Assembly (NCBI RefSeq): GCF_023195515.1
Contig: NZ_JALPKR020000002.1
Span: 5,247,001-5,311,000, forward strand
DNA: 64,000 bases
Reading direction: 5' to 3'
DNA from: Variovorax sp. S12S4
Lineage (GTDB): Bacteria > Pseudomonadota > Gammaproteobacteria > Burkholderiales > Burkholderiaceae_C
Under the pieces are notes generated by a model. That model did no database searches. It was given only the letters and a program-made list of their open reading frames with translations, and was not told the origin of the DNA. A program made the translations under genes and the position numbers. This document shows, in pieces, positions 20,051 to 28,723 of the stretch. Positions within the stretch are counted from its first letter, which is position 1; the number at the start of each line of letters is the position of its first letter.

Positions 20051-21114
20051 CGCGCAGCCCTCGCCCTGAGCTTGCCGACGATGCCGGTCGGAAAGTAATA
20101 CACCGAGAGCACGAATAGCACGCCCAGCCACAGCAGCCAACGGTCGGGCGACAGCAGAGCGGCAAGCCAGGGCAGCCCGCTCGCGGCTTCGCTGCCCACG
20201 CGCAGCAGGTCTTGCAGGTAGCTTTGCGCCAGCACGAACAGCACCGCCCCGATGGCCGCGCCATACATGGTGCCCATGCCGCCGATCACCACGATCAGCA
20301 GCACGTCGATCATGATCTCGAAGCTCAGCGACGTGTCTGGCCCGTTGTAGCGCAGCCAGATGGCGAGCATCGCTCCGGCAAGAGTCGCGAAAAGCGCCGA
20401 CAGCACGGCCGCCGTGGTGCGGTAAACCACCACGCGGTAGCCGATGGCCTCGGCACGAAACTCGTTCTCGCGGATGGCCTGTAGCACGCGGCCGAACGGC
20501 GAATTCACGATGCGCAGCAACGCCAGCAGCAGCACCACCGCGGCCACGAACAGCAGGTAGTAGCACAGCAGCCGGCCATCGAGCGAAACGCCGAGAAACG
20601 GCTCTTCGGAGAATTCGAAGCTAGGCGAAATCAGCTCGGGCAGCTTGAACGTCAGCCCGTCTTCGCCGCCTGTGAAGTCCGAGAGCTGCGAAGCCAGCGT
20701 CTGGAAGGCCGATGCCACCGCCAGCGTGATCATCGCGAAGAAAATGGCGCGCACCCGGAGCGAGAACAACCCGATGGCGAACGAGAGCACCAGCGAGATC
20801 GCGAGTGCGGCCCCAAGCCCGAGCAGCACCGCACCCCAGCTGGGCCCGAGCCGCGACGCCGAAATGGCGATGCCGTAGGCGCCGATGCCGAAGAACATGG
20901 TGTGCGCAAAGCTCACGATGCCGGTGTAGCCCAGCAGCAAGTCGAAGCTGGCCACCAGCACCACAAACACCAGGATCTTGGCCGCGACGCTGAGCGCCTT
21001 CACACCCGGAAAGATGAACGGCGCAAAAGCCAGTGCGATGAACAGTGCCACCAGCAGCAGCGCCAGCAGGCGGCTCCGGGGCATGTCGTTGGAGAGAAGT
21101 CGTTTCAGGAACAT
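20047..21114 (-). CDS. livM: ABC importer permease, LivM type
   Basis: Inner-membrane permease of the hydrophobic amino acid/amide (HAAT) class, 355 residues with about nine or ten helices. The family segments LGYTGIVSFAHTMFFGIGAY and GGMGTMYGAAIGA are seen. I use ATG 21114 (MFLKRLLSND), 13 bases after the livH stop with a purine-rich site. A GTG at 21153 is possible but overlaps livH. It pairs with livH and is energised by livG and livF upstream. Confidence 0.94.
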   Translation of the reverse strand: MFLKRLLSNDMPRSRLLALLLVALFIALAFAPFIFPGVKALSVAAKILVFVVLVASFDLLLGYTGIVSFAHTMFFGIGAYGIAISASRLGPSWGAVLLGLGAALAISLVLSFAIGLFSLRVRAIFFAMITLAVASAFQTLASQLSDFTGGEDGLTFKLPELISPSFEFSEEPFLGVSLDGRLLCYYLLFVAAVVLLLALLRIVNSPFGRVLQAIRENEFRAEAIGYRVVVYRTTAAVLSALFATLAGAMLAIWLRYNGPDTSLSFEIMIDVLLIVVIGGMGTMYGAAIGAVLFVLAQSYLQDLLRVGSEAASGLPWLAALLSPDRWLLWLGVLFVLSVYYFPTGIVGKLRARAAR

Positions 21115-21127
21115 GGCGTCTTCTTTC

Positions 21128-22111
21128 TCAACGATTAGCCACGGGGTACACACCCTGCGGCCGCCACAGCAGCACCGCCACCATCAGCAAGATGCTCGCA
21201 AACTGCGTGAGCGTGGGCAGCAGAAAGCCGATGTAGTTGGTCATGAGGCCCACCAGCAGCGCGCCGATGAGCGCCCCGCCCGTCGAGCCCAGCCCGCCGA
21301 TGATGATCACGATGAAGATCAGCACGTTGACCTGCGCGCCCATCTGCGGCACCAGGTTCTGCTGGAACAGCCCCCACATCACGCCGCCCAGGCCGGCCAG
21401 CGCGCTGCCCACCACAAACACGCCGACGAACAGCCGGCCAATGCGATAGCCGAGCGACTCGACCATCTCGCGGTCTTGCACGCCGGCACGAATCAACAGG
21501 CCGATCTTGGTGCGGCCGAGCGTCCATGCGAGCAGGCCGAACACCACCACGCCCACCGCCACCGCGAGCAGCCGGTACTTGCTGATGGCCGCATCGCCGA
21601 TCAGCAGCGAGCCGCGCAGGGCTTCGGGCAGCGGCAGCGGCACCTGCGCGGGGCCCCAGATCACCTTGATCAGCTCCTCGCCGATGATCATGCCGCCCAT
21701 GGTGATGAGGATCTGCTTCAGATGCTGGCCGTACACGGGCCGGACGATGAAGCGCTCGAACGCCAGCCCCACCGCGCCGGCCACCGCCATGGCGACCAGC
21801 ATCGCGGGGAACACCGCGACGAGGTTGCGCCACAGCTCTTGCGAACCGGTCCAGTCGCCCATCAGGCCGAGCACGCTGCTCGCCACGAAGGCGCCGAGCG
21901 CAATGAACACGCCGTGGCCGAAGTTGAGCACGTCCATCAGGCCGAACACCAGCGTGAGGCCCGAGGCGATGATGAAGATGATCATGCCCATGGCCAGGCC
22001 CGCCACGGTGAGCGTGAGCCAGGTAGAGAAGGAGCCGGTGAGCGGCAGCGCTGCCAGCGCGAGGATGGGCGCGAGAAGCAGCGGCTTCCAGTCGAAGTCG
22101 AGTGCTTTCAT
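21128..22111 (-). CDS. livH: ABC importer permease, LivH type
   Basis: Second permease of the HAAT-class importer, 327 residues, mostly membrane helices. It has the typical GLTLVFGLMDVLNFGHGVFI near residues 50-70 and IIIGGLGSTGGALIGALLVG near the C-terminus. It forms a heterodimer with LivM. The 144-base gap upstream to livF holds a dispersed repeat. Confidence 0.94.
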   Translation of the reverse strand: MKALDFDWKPLLLAPILALAALPLTGSFSTWLTLTVAGLAMGMIIFIIASGLTLVFGLMDVLNFGHGVFIALGAFVASSVLGLMGDWTGSQELWRNLVAVFPAMLVAMAVAGAVGLAFERFIVRPVYGQHLKQILITMGGMIIGEELIKVIWGPAQVPLPLPEALRGSLLIGDAAISKYRLLAVAVGVVVFGLLAWTLGRTKIGLLIRAGVQDREMVESLGYRIGRLFVGVFVVGSALAGLGGVMWGLFQQNLVPQMGAQVNVLIFIVIIIGGLGSTGGALIGALLVGLMTNYIGFLLPTLTQFASILLMVAVLLWRPQGVYPVANR

Positions 22112-22123
22112 GATCGCGCCTCC

Positions 22124-22240
22124 TCTTGCTCCTTCCCCCTCTGGGGGAAGGTTGGGATGGGGGCAGACGGCACTTGCAAGGCCGCGCTGTATCGAAGGCC
22201 GCGAGCCCCCACTCCAACCCTCCCCGGAAGGGGAGGGAGA
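22124..22240. repeat. Dispersed intergenic repeat, copy 1
   Basis: A 117-base element made of two small G/C hairpins (CCTTCCCC with GGGGAAGG, and CCCTCCCC with GGGGAGGG) joined by long-range pairing of GGTTGGGATGGGGGC with GCCCCCACTCCAACC. A closely similar copy in the same orientation lies at 22988-23103, on the other side of livF. It resembles the REP/MITE-like intergenic repeats of Burkholderiales genomes. Confidence 0.85.
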
Positions 22241-22255
22241 AAAACGTTGAGTACT

Positions 22256-22984
22256 TCATAGAGCCAGTCCAAGCAGCGATTGCTGCAGTTGCGCATCCGC
22301 GGAGAACTCCGCCATGCCGCCGCTGTGCACCACGCGGCCGTTGTCCATCACCGCGACCGTGTCGCCCAGCCGCTGGGCGAAGTTGATGTTCTGCTCCACC
22401 AGCAGAATCGTCACGCCGCTGCGCTTGAGCTCGCCGAACGCGTCGATCATGTTGTTGATGATGGCCGGCGCGAGGCCCTTGCTGGGCTCGTCGACGATGA
22501 GCAGTTCGCGCGGTTCCACGATGGCGCGCGACACGGCCAGCATCTGCTTCTGCCCGCCCGAGAGCTTGCCGGCCGGATGGTTCCAGAACTTCTCGACCGC
22601 CGGAAAGAGCTTGAAGATCCACTTCAGGCGCGTGTCGTCCATCTGCTCGGCGTTCTTCGCACCGCGCGCGGCGAGCAGCATGTTCTCCTTCACCGTGAGG
22701 TCGGAGAAGATGCCCATGTTCTCGGGCACATAGGCAATGCCAAGCTCCGCGATCTGCGGCGTGTGCATGGCCGTGATGTCCTTGTCACCGAAGCGCACCC
22801 TGCCCTCCGACGCATGCCACAGGCCCATGATGGTTCGCAGCGTCGTCGTCTTGCCCGCGCCGTTGCGGCCCAGCAGCATGGTGAGCTGGCCTTTGGGCAC
22901 TTTCAGGTCGACACCGTGGAGGATGTGATAAGCCCCGATGTGCGTTTGCACGCCTTCGAGGGTCAACAGGTTCTGAGTTGTCAT
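22256..22984 (-). CDS. livF: ABC importer ATPase, LivF type
   Basis: Cytoplasmic ATPase of the HAAT importer, 242 residues. Walker A is GRNGAGKTT, the signature LSGGQKQMLAVSRA, Walker B LLIVDEPSKGL, and the switch His follows in the H-loop region. I choose ATG 22984 (MTTQNLLTLEGV). The frame stays open upstream through the repeat at 22988-23103, but that extension is GC-repeat sequence and not protein-like. Both sides of the gene are bounded by repeat copies. Confidence 0.95.
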   Translation of the reverse strand: MTTQNLLTLEGVQTHIGAYHILHGVDLKVPKGQLTMLLGRNGAGKTTTLRTIMGLWHASEGRVRFGDKDITAMHTPQIAELGIAYVPENMGIFSDLTVKENMLLAARGAKNAEQMDDTRLKWIFKLFPAVEKFWNHPAGKLSGGQKQMLAVSRAIVEPRELLIVDEPSKGLAPAIINNMIDAFGELKRSGVTILLVEQNINFAQRLGDTVAVMDNGRVVHSGGMAEFSADAQLQQSLLGLAL

Positions 22985-22987
22985 CGG

Positions 22988-23103
22988 TCTTGCTCCTTCC
23001 CCTTCCGGGGAAGGTTGGGATGGGGGCATGCGGCGCTTGAAAGGCCGCGTCGGTTCGAAGGCCGCGAGCCCCCACCCCCGCCCTCCCCAGCCGGGGAGGG
23101 AGA
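22988..23103. repeat. Dispersed intergenic repeat, copy 2
   Basis: A 116-base near-copy of the element at 22124-22240, same orientation, with the same hairpin ends and central GCCGCG block. It fills the livG-livF gap and covers almost all of the space upstream of the livF start. As a transcribed element it could form a strong RNA structure between the two ATPase genes. Confidence 0.85.
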
Positions 23104-23118
23104 AATTCATCGACGCCT

Positions 23119-23886
23119 TCATGCAACCGCCTCCTTCGCAATGCCCAGGTAGGCCTCTTGCACCACCGGCGAGGCAATCACCTCGGCCGGTTCTCCATCG
23201 GCCACCAGCGTGCCGTTGTGCAGCACGATGATGCGGTCCGCGAGCTCGCGCACCACGTCCATCTTGTGCTCGACCAAAAGAATGGTCTTGCTCTTGTCCT
23301 GCTTCAGCTTGCGGATCAGGTCGAGAATGACCGGCGCCTCGGCCGCGTTCATCCCGGCGGTTGGCTCGTCGAACATGAAGACCTTGGGCTCGAGCGCCAT
23401 CAAGAGCGCCACCTCCAGCTTGCGCTGGTCGCCATGCGGCAGGCTCGCCACGGTGGCGTGCTCGCGAGATTTCAGCGCCACGTCGGCCAGGATCTGGTCC
23501 GCGCGTTCAGTCAGCGCCTTGTGGTCGCTCCAGATGCTCCACAGGTTGAGCCCGCGCCGGTGCGCGCCTTCGCGCGTGGCCTGCACCGCAAGGCGCACGT
23601 TCTCCAGCACCGTGAGATTGGGGAACAGGTTGGTGAGCTGAAAGGCCCGCCCCAACCCCGCGTGCGTGCGTGCCGAAGGCGACAGCCCCGAGAGCAGTTG
23701 CCCATCGAGCGACACCGTGCCCGCGCTCGCCTTGAGCTGGCCCGAAATCAGGTTGAAGTAGGTGGTCTTGCCCGCGCCGTTGGGGCCGACGATGGCCGTC
23801 AACGTGCCCGGCGAGAAGGCGCAGCTCACGTTATTGACGGCCACGTGCCCGCCGAAGCGGATGGTCAGGTCTCGGGTCTCAAGCAT
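23119..23886 (-). CDS. livG: ABC importer ATPase, LivG type
   Basis: Second ATPase of the importer, 255 residues, with Walker A GPNGAGKTT, Walker B VFMFDEPTAGM and the LivG-specific insert after the Q-loop (NLFPNLTVLENVRLA). The signature LPHGDQRKLEV is degenerate, as is usual in LivG proteins. It starts 40 bases after the depolymerase-like gene on the same strand. Confidence 0.94.
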   Translation of the reverse strand: MLETRDLTIRFGGHVAVNNVSCAFSPGTLTAIVGPNGAGKTTYFNLISGQLKASAGTVSLDGQLLSGLSPSARTHAGLGRAFQLTNLFPNLTVLENVRLAVQATREGAHRRGLNLWSIWSDHKALTERADQILADVALKSREHATVASLPHGDQRKLEVALLMALEPKVFMFDEPTAGMNAAEAPVILDLIRKLKQDKSKTILLVEHKMDVVRELADRIIVLHNGTLVADGEPAEVIASPVVQEAYLGIAKEAVA

Positions 23887-23926
23887 CGTTGGTCTATTGC
23901 AAATAAAAGTCGGGGACCGGTCGGTC

Positions 23927-25382
23927 TCAACAAGTGCCGATCACGTAGTAGTTAGGGCCGGTCTGCTTCAGCGTCGTGGTCACGTAGATGTTCCACAGCC
24001 CCATGGCTTGCGCCGAGCCATAGGCATACGTGAGGCCCCACAGCGCATAGGCGCGCCCGGCCACGGTATGCGCATAGTTGCTGGCGGTGTAGCAGGTGCC
24101 GCCACCGCCGCTGCCGGCCAGCGTGGTGCCCGTGGCCGCGCCCGACATCGCACCCTGTGCGTTGTTGGCGTCCAGCGCCGCCACGGTCCAGCTGTAGGTG
24201 GTGGATGCCGCCAGCCCGGTGTCCGTGTAGCTGGTGCCCGTCACGGGTGCGGCGTTGACCTTGCTGCCGCCGCGGTACACGTTGTAGCCGCTCGCGCCCG
24301 AAACGCCGGCCCAGCCGATCACCATGCTGCTGCTGGTCGCGCCCGAGGTGCCCACGCCGGTGGGCGCCGGCAGAGACGAGCCGCCGCCAGAGCCGGTCAC
24401 GCGATCGACCATCGCCTTGAGCGCCGCCATCTGCGGGCCCGACTTCTTTGCGTAGTTCGCGTTGTCGTAGCCCCACCAGTCCCAGCAGCTGTTGGTGGCC
24501 GCGGTGCTGGTCTGCGGATAGATCAGCACGATGTTGTTCGTGTCGGCCCAGCGGTTGTAGCCGGTCTTGCGCACGTACTGGTCGCCCACGTCGGTGTAGT
24601 TCTGCTTGCAGCCGTGCAGCACCATGTGCACGCGGCACGAAGCTGTGGTGCAGGCCTGCGGCACGTAGATCCACCCCGTCGCGGCCACGCCGTGGCCGGT
24701 GATGAATTCGGACTGGTTGAACTCGGTGAACGTGCCGCCCAGCGTGCCGTTGTTGCGCGGGTTCAGCGGGCCGTAGAGATGCTGCAGGATGTCGCCGGCA
24801 AGATCGAAGCCGCAGTTGTTGATGTAGGGCGCGGCAGTAGTGCTGCAGGCGCCGCCGTAGTCGTCGGTCACCATGGCGTGACCGGCGCCGATGTTGTTCT
24901 TGTAGACCGTGTTGGCGGCGGGCACAAAGCTCTGGTAGTAGGTCTTCAGGTCGTCCATGACCGCCGGCTTCACGGTGTTGTCCGACGTGCCGGAGAAAAG
25001 GTACACCTTCGACGCCGTCATGTTCGACACCGGGTCGATCGCGCCGCTGGTGGCCCAGCTGTTGGTGGTGCTGACGAGCGACGACACCGGAATGCTGGTG
25101 CTGTGCGTCATGCAGCGCCCGGTGGCGTTGAGCACCGAGCCCTCGGCGCAGTAGTACGGCCCGCCGGCCACCACGCCGGCACCGCGCTTGAAGGTGGCCG
25201 AATAGGCCACGTGCAGTTGCACCGCCATGAAGCCGCCCGCCGAAAGGCCGGACACGCTCACTTCCGCCGGGTTCGCGCCCAATGAGGGCAGCGGCACCGC
25301 CGCGGTTGCCGTTGCTACAGGCACCAAACGCCATTGCCGCAGCCGCGGCCAATCCCTTCCAGTTCCATCGCATCGCTGCCAT
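23927..25382 (-). CDS. Secreted PHA depolymerase-like esterase with Fn3 domain, frameshift in signal peptide
   Basis: Predicted extracellular polyester depolymerase of about 484 residues after repair. The order is signal peptide (MAAMRWNWKGLAAAAAMAL), lipase box GLSAGGF with Ser47 close to the N-terminus, an oxyanion segment HMVLHGCKQN downstream (the 'type 2' catalytic order of PHB depolymerases), a fibronectin type III linker (PAPTGVGTSG to GAATGTTLAG), and a small C-terminal aromatic domain with CYTASNYAH and YYVIGTC, probably polymer-binding. A strong AAGGAG site precedes ATG 25382. One extra base at the A3 run 25326-25328 (TTT on the coding strand) breaks the signal peptide from the body. 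It sits between the solute-binding gene and livG, an unusual place. Polymer specificity is inferred. Confidence 0.85.
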
Positions 25383-25580
25383 CGCTGTCTCCTTCTGTTG
25401 TAGGTTTGTCGAACGCTTGCTTGATTGCTGACGAATCGGCCGTTGGTGACGCCGCGCCCGCGCCGCAAGGCGCAAGCTGGCGCTTCGCCCGGCGGCCACC
25501 CGGGGCGAAAAGTTAGCGGCGTGTCCCTGGGCCCTGAACACTCAAGGAACACCGCGGAACCGGCTTTGCCGGGCCGCTGG

Positions 25581-25640
25581 TGTTGCCCCCGGTAGGGGTT
25601 GGCGAAGCGACACGAAGTGCGCGCAGACTGGGGGCGAGCC
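25581..25640. repeat. Intergenic repeat element after the solute-binding gene
   Basis: The 259 bases between the depolymerase and binding-protein genes hold no gene. They contain a small hairpin CCGGC-TTT-GCCGG at 25560-25572 and this element, which has a CCCCCGGTAGGGG stem followed by CGAAGTGCGCGCAGACTGG. The last 30 bases match 37811-37840 (24 of 30 by eye), which likewise lies just past the stop of a solute-binding gene (tctC). Confidence 0.6.
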
Positions 25641-25641
25641 C

Positions 25642-26829
25642 TTATCTCTTGTTCTTGATGGGGATGTCCATCTCTTCAGGCTTGATCTCGCGCACCAGCT
25701 CGGGCACGCCCCACGCGAATGCCGGGTCGACCTTGATCTTGAAGTGGTACATCGACTGCATCGCCTGGTGGTCTTCCTTGCGGAAGGTCATCTTGCCCTT
25801 GGGCGTGTCGAAGCTCATGCCTTCCATGGCGCTGATGAGCTTATTGGTGCCGGTGTCGCCGCCGGTCTTTTTGAGCGCCGTGACCACCGCCATGGCGGCA
25901 GAGAAACCGCCCGCGGTGAAGAAGTCCGGCGGCGCCTTGAATTCCTTGTAGTGCGCCGACACCAGTGCCTCGTTGACCGGGTTCTTCGGAATGCCGAAGT
26001 AGTAGTAGGCCGCACCTTCCATTCCGGGCAGGTTCTTGTAGGCCGCCATGGCCGGCAGGATGTTGCCGCCGGTGGCAATCTCGATGCCATAGCGCTTCAG
26101 GTCCAGGTCGACAATCTTGAACGGGTTGCCCGCACCGGCCCAGACGATCCAGATGATCTTGCGGCCAGGCTGGTCCTTGAGCTTGTCGATCAGGCGCTGT
26201 GCGCCGGCCGTGAAGTCCGTGGTGGCGGGCGGCAGGTATTCCTCGTGCACCAGCTTCGCCTTCTTGAGCGCGGCACCGAAGGCCTTGACGCCATCGCGGC
26301 CGAAGGCGTTGTCCTGCGCGAGCGTGGCAACGGTCACGCCTGCCTTGTCGATGGCCACCGCGTTGGAAATCGCGTCCTGGCTCGAGTTGCGACCAGTGCG
26401 GAAGATGTACTTGTTCCACTTGTCGCCGGTGATCGAATCGGCCACCGCGGGCTCGACGATGAGGATCTTCTTGTACTCCTCGGCCACCGGCAACATGGCC
26501 AGTGCCACGCCCGAAGCCGTGGGGCCCACCGCCAGCGCGGCCTTGTCGTCGGAGTAGGCGGCCGCCAGAAGCGACTTGCCGAGGTCGGGCTTGCCCTGGT
26601 CGTCCTTCTCGATAACCACGAGCTTCTTGCCGTTGACGGTCATCGTGCCGCCGGTGGCATAGTCCAGGCCCATAGTGAAGCCGGTCTGCGTCTGCTTGCC
26701 GTAGGCCTCGAGCGGGCCGGTCTTGCTGTAGATGTGCGCGATGCGGATTTCGTTGGACTGGGCCCAGGCGGGTGCGGCGGCGGCGCAAGCGGCGAGTGCG
26801 GCCAAGGCAACGAGGTGGCGACGGTTCAT
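25642..26829 (-). CDS. Periplasmic solute-binding protein of the liv-type importer
   Basis: Type I periplasmic binding protein (Peripla_BP_6 class), 395 residues, with a Sec signal ending AAPAWA-Q and the family start EIRIAHIYSKTGPLEAYGKQ. It also shows AVGPTASGVALAMLPVAEEY and a C-terminal FRKEDHQAMQSMYHFKIKV. I use ATG 26829 with AAGGAG nine bases upstream. It is first in the operon, directly downstream of a sigma-54 promoter. The ligand could be an amino acid, amide or small organic acid. The family does not decide this. Confidence 0.92.
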   Translation of the reverse strand: MNRRHLVALAALAACAAAAPAWAQSNEIRIAHIYSKTGPLEAYGKQTQTGFTMGLDYATGGTMTVNGKKLVVIEKDDQGKPDLGKSLLAAAYSDDKAALAVGPTASGVALAMLPVAEEYKKILIVEPAVADSITGDKWNKYIFRTGRNSSQDAISNAVAIDKAGVTVATLAQDNAFGRDGVKAFGAALKKAKLVHEEYLPPATTDFTAGAQRLIDKLKDQPGRKIIWIVWAGAGNPFKIVDLDLKRYGIEIATGGNILPAMAAYKNLPGMEGAAYYYFGIPKNPVNEALVSAHYKEFKAPPDFFTAGGFSAAMAVVTALKKTGGDTGTNKLISAMEGMSFDTPKGKMTFRKEDHQAMQSMYHFKIKVDPAFAWGVPELVREIKPEEMDIPIKNKR

Positions 26830-26860
26830 TCTTTGTCTCCTTTGATAGGTGACTGAATAT

Positions 26861-26876
26861 TGCACACTTCGTGCCA
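26861..26876 (-). promoter_or_regulatory. Sigma-54 (-24/-12) promoter for the liv-type operon
   Basis: On the minus strand TGGCACGAAGTGTGCA matches the sigma-54 consensus TGGCACGnnnnTTGCA with one mismatch. The GG and GC dinucleotides are 10 bases apart, the canonical spacing. The predicted transcript would start near 26850, about 20 bases before the start codon of the binding-protein gene. The neighbouring upstream gene encodes a sigma-54 activator. Confidence 0.82.
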
Positions 26877-26899
26877 GCGGTTAACTCATTGATAACAAA

Positions 26900-26922
26900 C
26901 GCTTCTTCATTTGGAAGAAGCG
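26900..26922. promoter_or_regulatory. Perfect inverted repeat upstream of the sigma-54 promoter
   Basis: Arms CGCTTCTTC and GAAGAAGCG with a 5-base centre, located about 60 bases upstream of the predicted start site. It is a candidate activator-binding site for the adjacent Fis-type regulator. Further up, CTGAATT occurs twice (26931 and 26955), which may form a second, weaker site. Confidence 0.6.
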
Positions 26923-27021
26923 CTATTCGACTGAATTCAGAACAACTGTCGTGTCTGAATTTTGATCACATGTCTGCCAATCAGTCAGGGTTTTTGCGGA
27001 GCAGGCCAGGTCGTTTGCGCT

Positions 27022-28608
27022 TTACGCCTGCCGCTCCTGGCTCGTCATCCGCTCATACAGGGTTGCACGGGAAATACCGAGCAAGCGCGCGGTCGCCAGC
27101 TTGTTGCCGCCGGTGGTCGCCAGCGCCGCTGCAATTGCCTTGCGCTCGAGTTCGGCCACCTGTTGCGCAAGCGGCCGGAGCAGCGCCGCCTGCTCGTCGG
27201 CATCGTGCGCACTCTGCAGCGTGGCCGGCAACTCGATCTGCTCCAGCCCCGCCTCGCGCAAGATGCGTTCGAGCTGCGTGGCGTCGATGCGCTGTGAATC
27301 GCTGCGCATGGTCACTTGCTCCAGCACATTGCGCAGCTCGCGGATGTTGCCGCGCCAATGCTGCCCGGCAAGCAGCGCGAGCGCATCGGGCGTGAGTTCG
27401 GGCGGCGCCTCGCCGCTGCGCAGCGCCATGTCTTCGCCCAGGGCTTCGACCAGCGCCGGTATGTCGCTGCGGCGTTCGCGTAGCGGCGGCACGCGCAAAG
27501 GCAGCACGTTGAGGCGGTAGTAGAGGTCTTCGCGGAACTGGCCGCGGCGCACCAGCTCCGGCAGGTCGCGCGAGGTGGCGGCGATCACGCGCGCATCGAA
27601 GGGCACGAGCTTGTTGGAGCCGAGCGGCTCTATCTCACCCTCTTGCAGCGCGCGCAGCAGCTTGGCCTGCAGGCCGAGCGGCATGTCGCCGATCTCGTCG
27701 AGGAACAGGCTGCCCCCGTCGGCCAGCTTGAACTTGCCTTCGCGCCCACGCCGGTCGGCGCCGGTGAATGCGCCGGGCGCAAAGCCGAAGAACTCGGCCT
27801 CCAGCAGCGTGTCGGGCACGGCCGCGATGTTGACGCTGACGAACTGCCCCTTGGCTCGTGCCGATGCCGCATGGATCGCATGCGCGAGCAGTTCCTTGCC
27901 GGTGCCGGTTTCGCCGAGCAGCAGCACCGGGCTGGTCGACTGCGCGGCGCGCCGTGCATGGCGCTTTACCTCTACCGCCGCGGGGCTGCTGCCGATGAAA
28001 CTCGCAAAGGTGTATTTCGAGCGCCGCTGGCCGTCGGCCGCATGCAGGTACAGCGGGTTGTTGCGCTGGGTTGCCAGCTCGCGCCGCGCATCGTCGAGGT
28101 CGCGCTGCAGCAGCGCAAACTTGCTGATGAGCGGCTGCAGCGTCGTTTCGGGCTGGTCGAACAGCACGATGCCGATGGCGCCGATGACCTCTCCCGCCCT
28201 ACCCTCGCGACCGTCGTGCTCGGCGCGTAGCGGGATGCGGCTGACGACGAAAGTACCCGCTTTGTTGGTGAGCAGGTCGACCAATATCGGCTCGCCGGTC
28301 TCGAGCACGCGCCGCATCTGCGTGTTGGGAATCACGTCTTCGACCATGTGCCCCAGGAACTGGTCGATCGAAGAAAAGCCCAGTGCAGGCAAGAAGCGCC
28401 GGTAGCCTTCGTTCACCCACACGATGCGGCCGCTGCGGTCGACCAGGAACATGCCCTGGCTGATGCTCGAGAACAGATGGAACATCGAGCGCGCGGCCAA
28501 CGCGAGGATGCCCTCGGCATCAAGGGGCAATGCGGAAGATGCGGTGACGGGCGGAGCGGCGGACATGGGCGGATCGTAGCGTGCATCAATCCGCAACAAA
28601 TCGGACAT
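27022..28608 (-). CDS. Sigma-54-dependent transcriptional activator (PAS, AAA+, Fis HTH)
   Basis: Enhancer-binding protein of 528 residues. A PAS-like sensor lies near 40-150 ([20 protein letters not shown]). The AAA+ domain has Walker A GETGTGKE at 232-239, the sigma-54 contact loop GAFTGA at 279-284, and Walker [13 protein letters not shown]. The C-terminal Fis helix-turn-helix is [20 protein letters not shown]. No phospho-receiver is present, so the PAS domain probably senses a ligand. I use ATG 28608 (a TTG precedes it). It is the obvious candidate to activate the liv-type operon downstream of it. Confidence 0.93.
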   Translation of the reverse strand: MSDLLRIDARYDPPMSAAPPVTASSALPLDAEGILALAARSMFHLFSSISQGMFLVDRSGRIVWVNEGYRRFLPALGFSSIDQFLGHMVEDVIPNTQMRRVLETGEPILVDLLTNKAGTFVVSRIPLRAEHDGREGRAGEVIGAIGIVLFDQPETTLQPLISKFALLQRDLDDARRELATQRNNPLYLHAADGQRRSKYTFASFIGSSPAAVEVKRHARRAAQSTSPVLLLGETGTGKELLAHAIHAASARAKGQFVSVNIAAVPDTLLEAEFFGFAPGAFTGADRRGREGKFKLADGGSLFLDEIGDMPLGLQAKLLRALQEGEIEPLGSNKLVPFDARVIAATSRDLPELVRRGQFREDLYYRLNVLPLRVPPLRERRSDIPALVEALGEDMALRSGEAPPELTPDALALLAGQHWRGNIRELRNVLEQVTMRSDSQRIDATQLERILREAGLEQIELPATLQSAHDADEQAALLRPLAQQVAELERKAIAAALATTGGNKLATARLLGISRATLYERMTSQERQA

Positions 28609-28680
28609 CAATGCGGCACTGGAATTGTCCAGAATTCACATTCAACCGACGAGTGCGACTAAAGCCCTCATCCGGCCTTA

Positions 28681-28703
28681 AGTAAATCAATCGTTTGATT
28701 ACT
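28681..28703. promoter_or_regulatory. Palindrome upstream of tetR, likely autoregulatory operator
   Basis: Inner arms AATCAA and TTGATT (28685-28700, 4-base centre) lie within outer AGTAA and TTACT. The site is 21 bases upstream of the tetR start and is the natural site for the encoded repressor to control the whole efflux operon. Confidence 0.7.
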
Positions 28704-28723
28704 CGCATGGTCTAATCGCGGGC

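Noticed and set aside
22982..23122. N-terminal extension of livF through the repeat
   Set aside because: The extra 46 codons are translated repeat sequence. The family start MTTQNLLTLEGV at 22984 fits.
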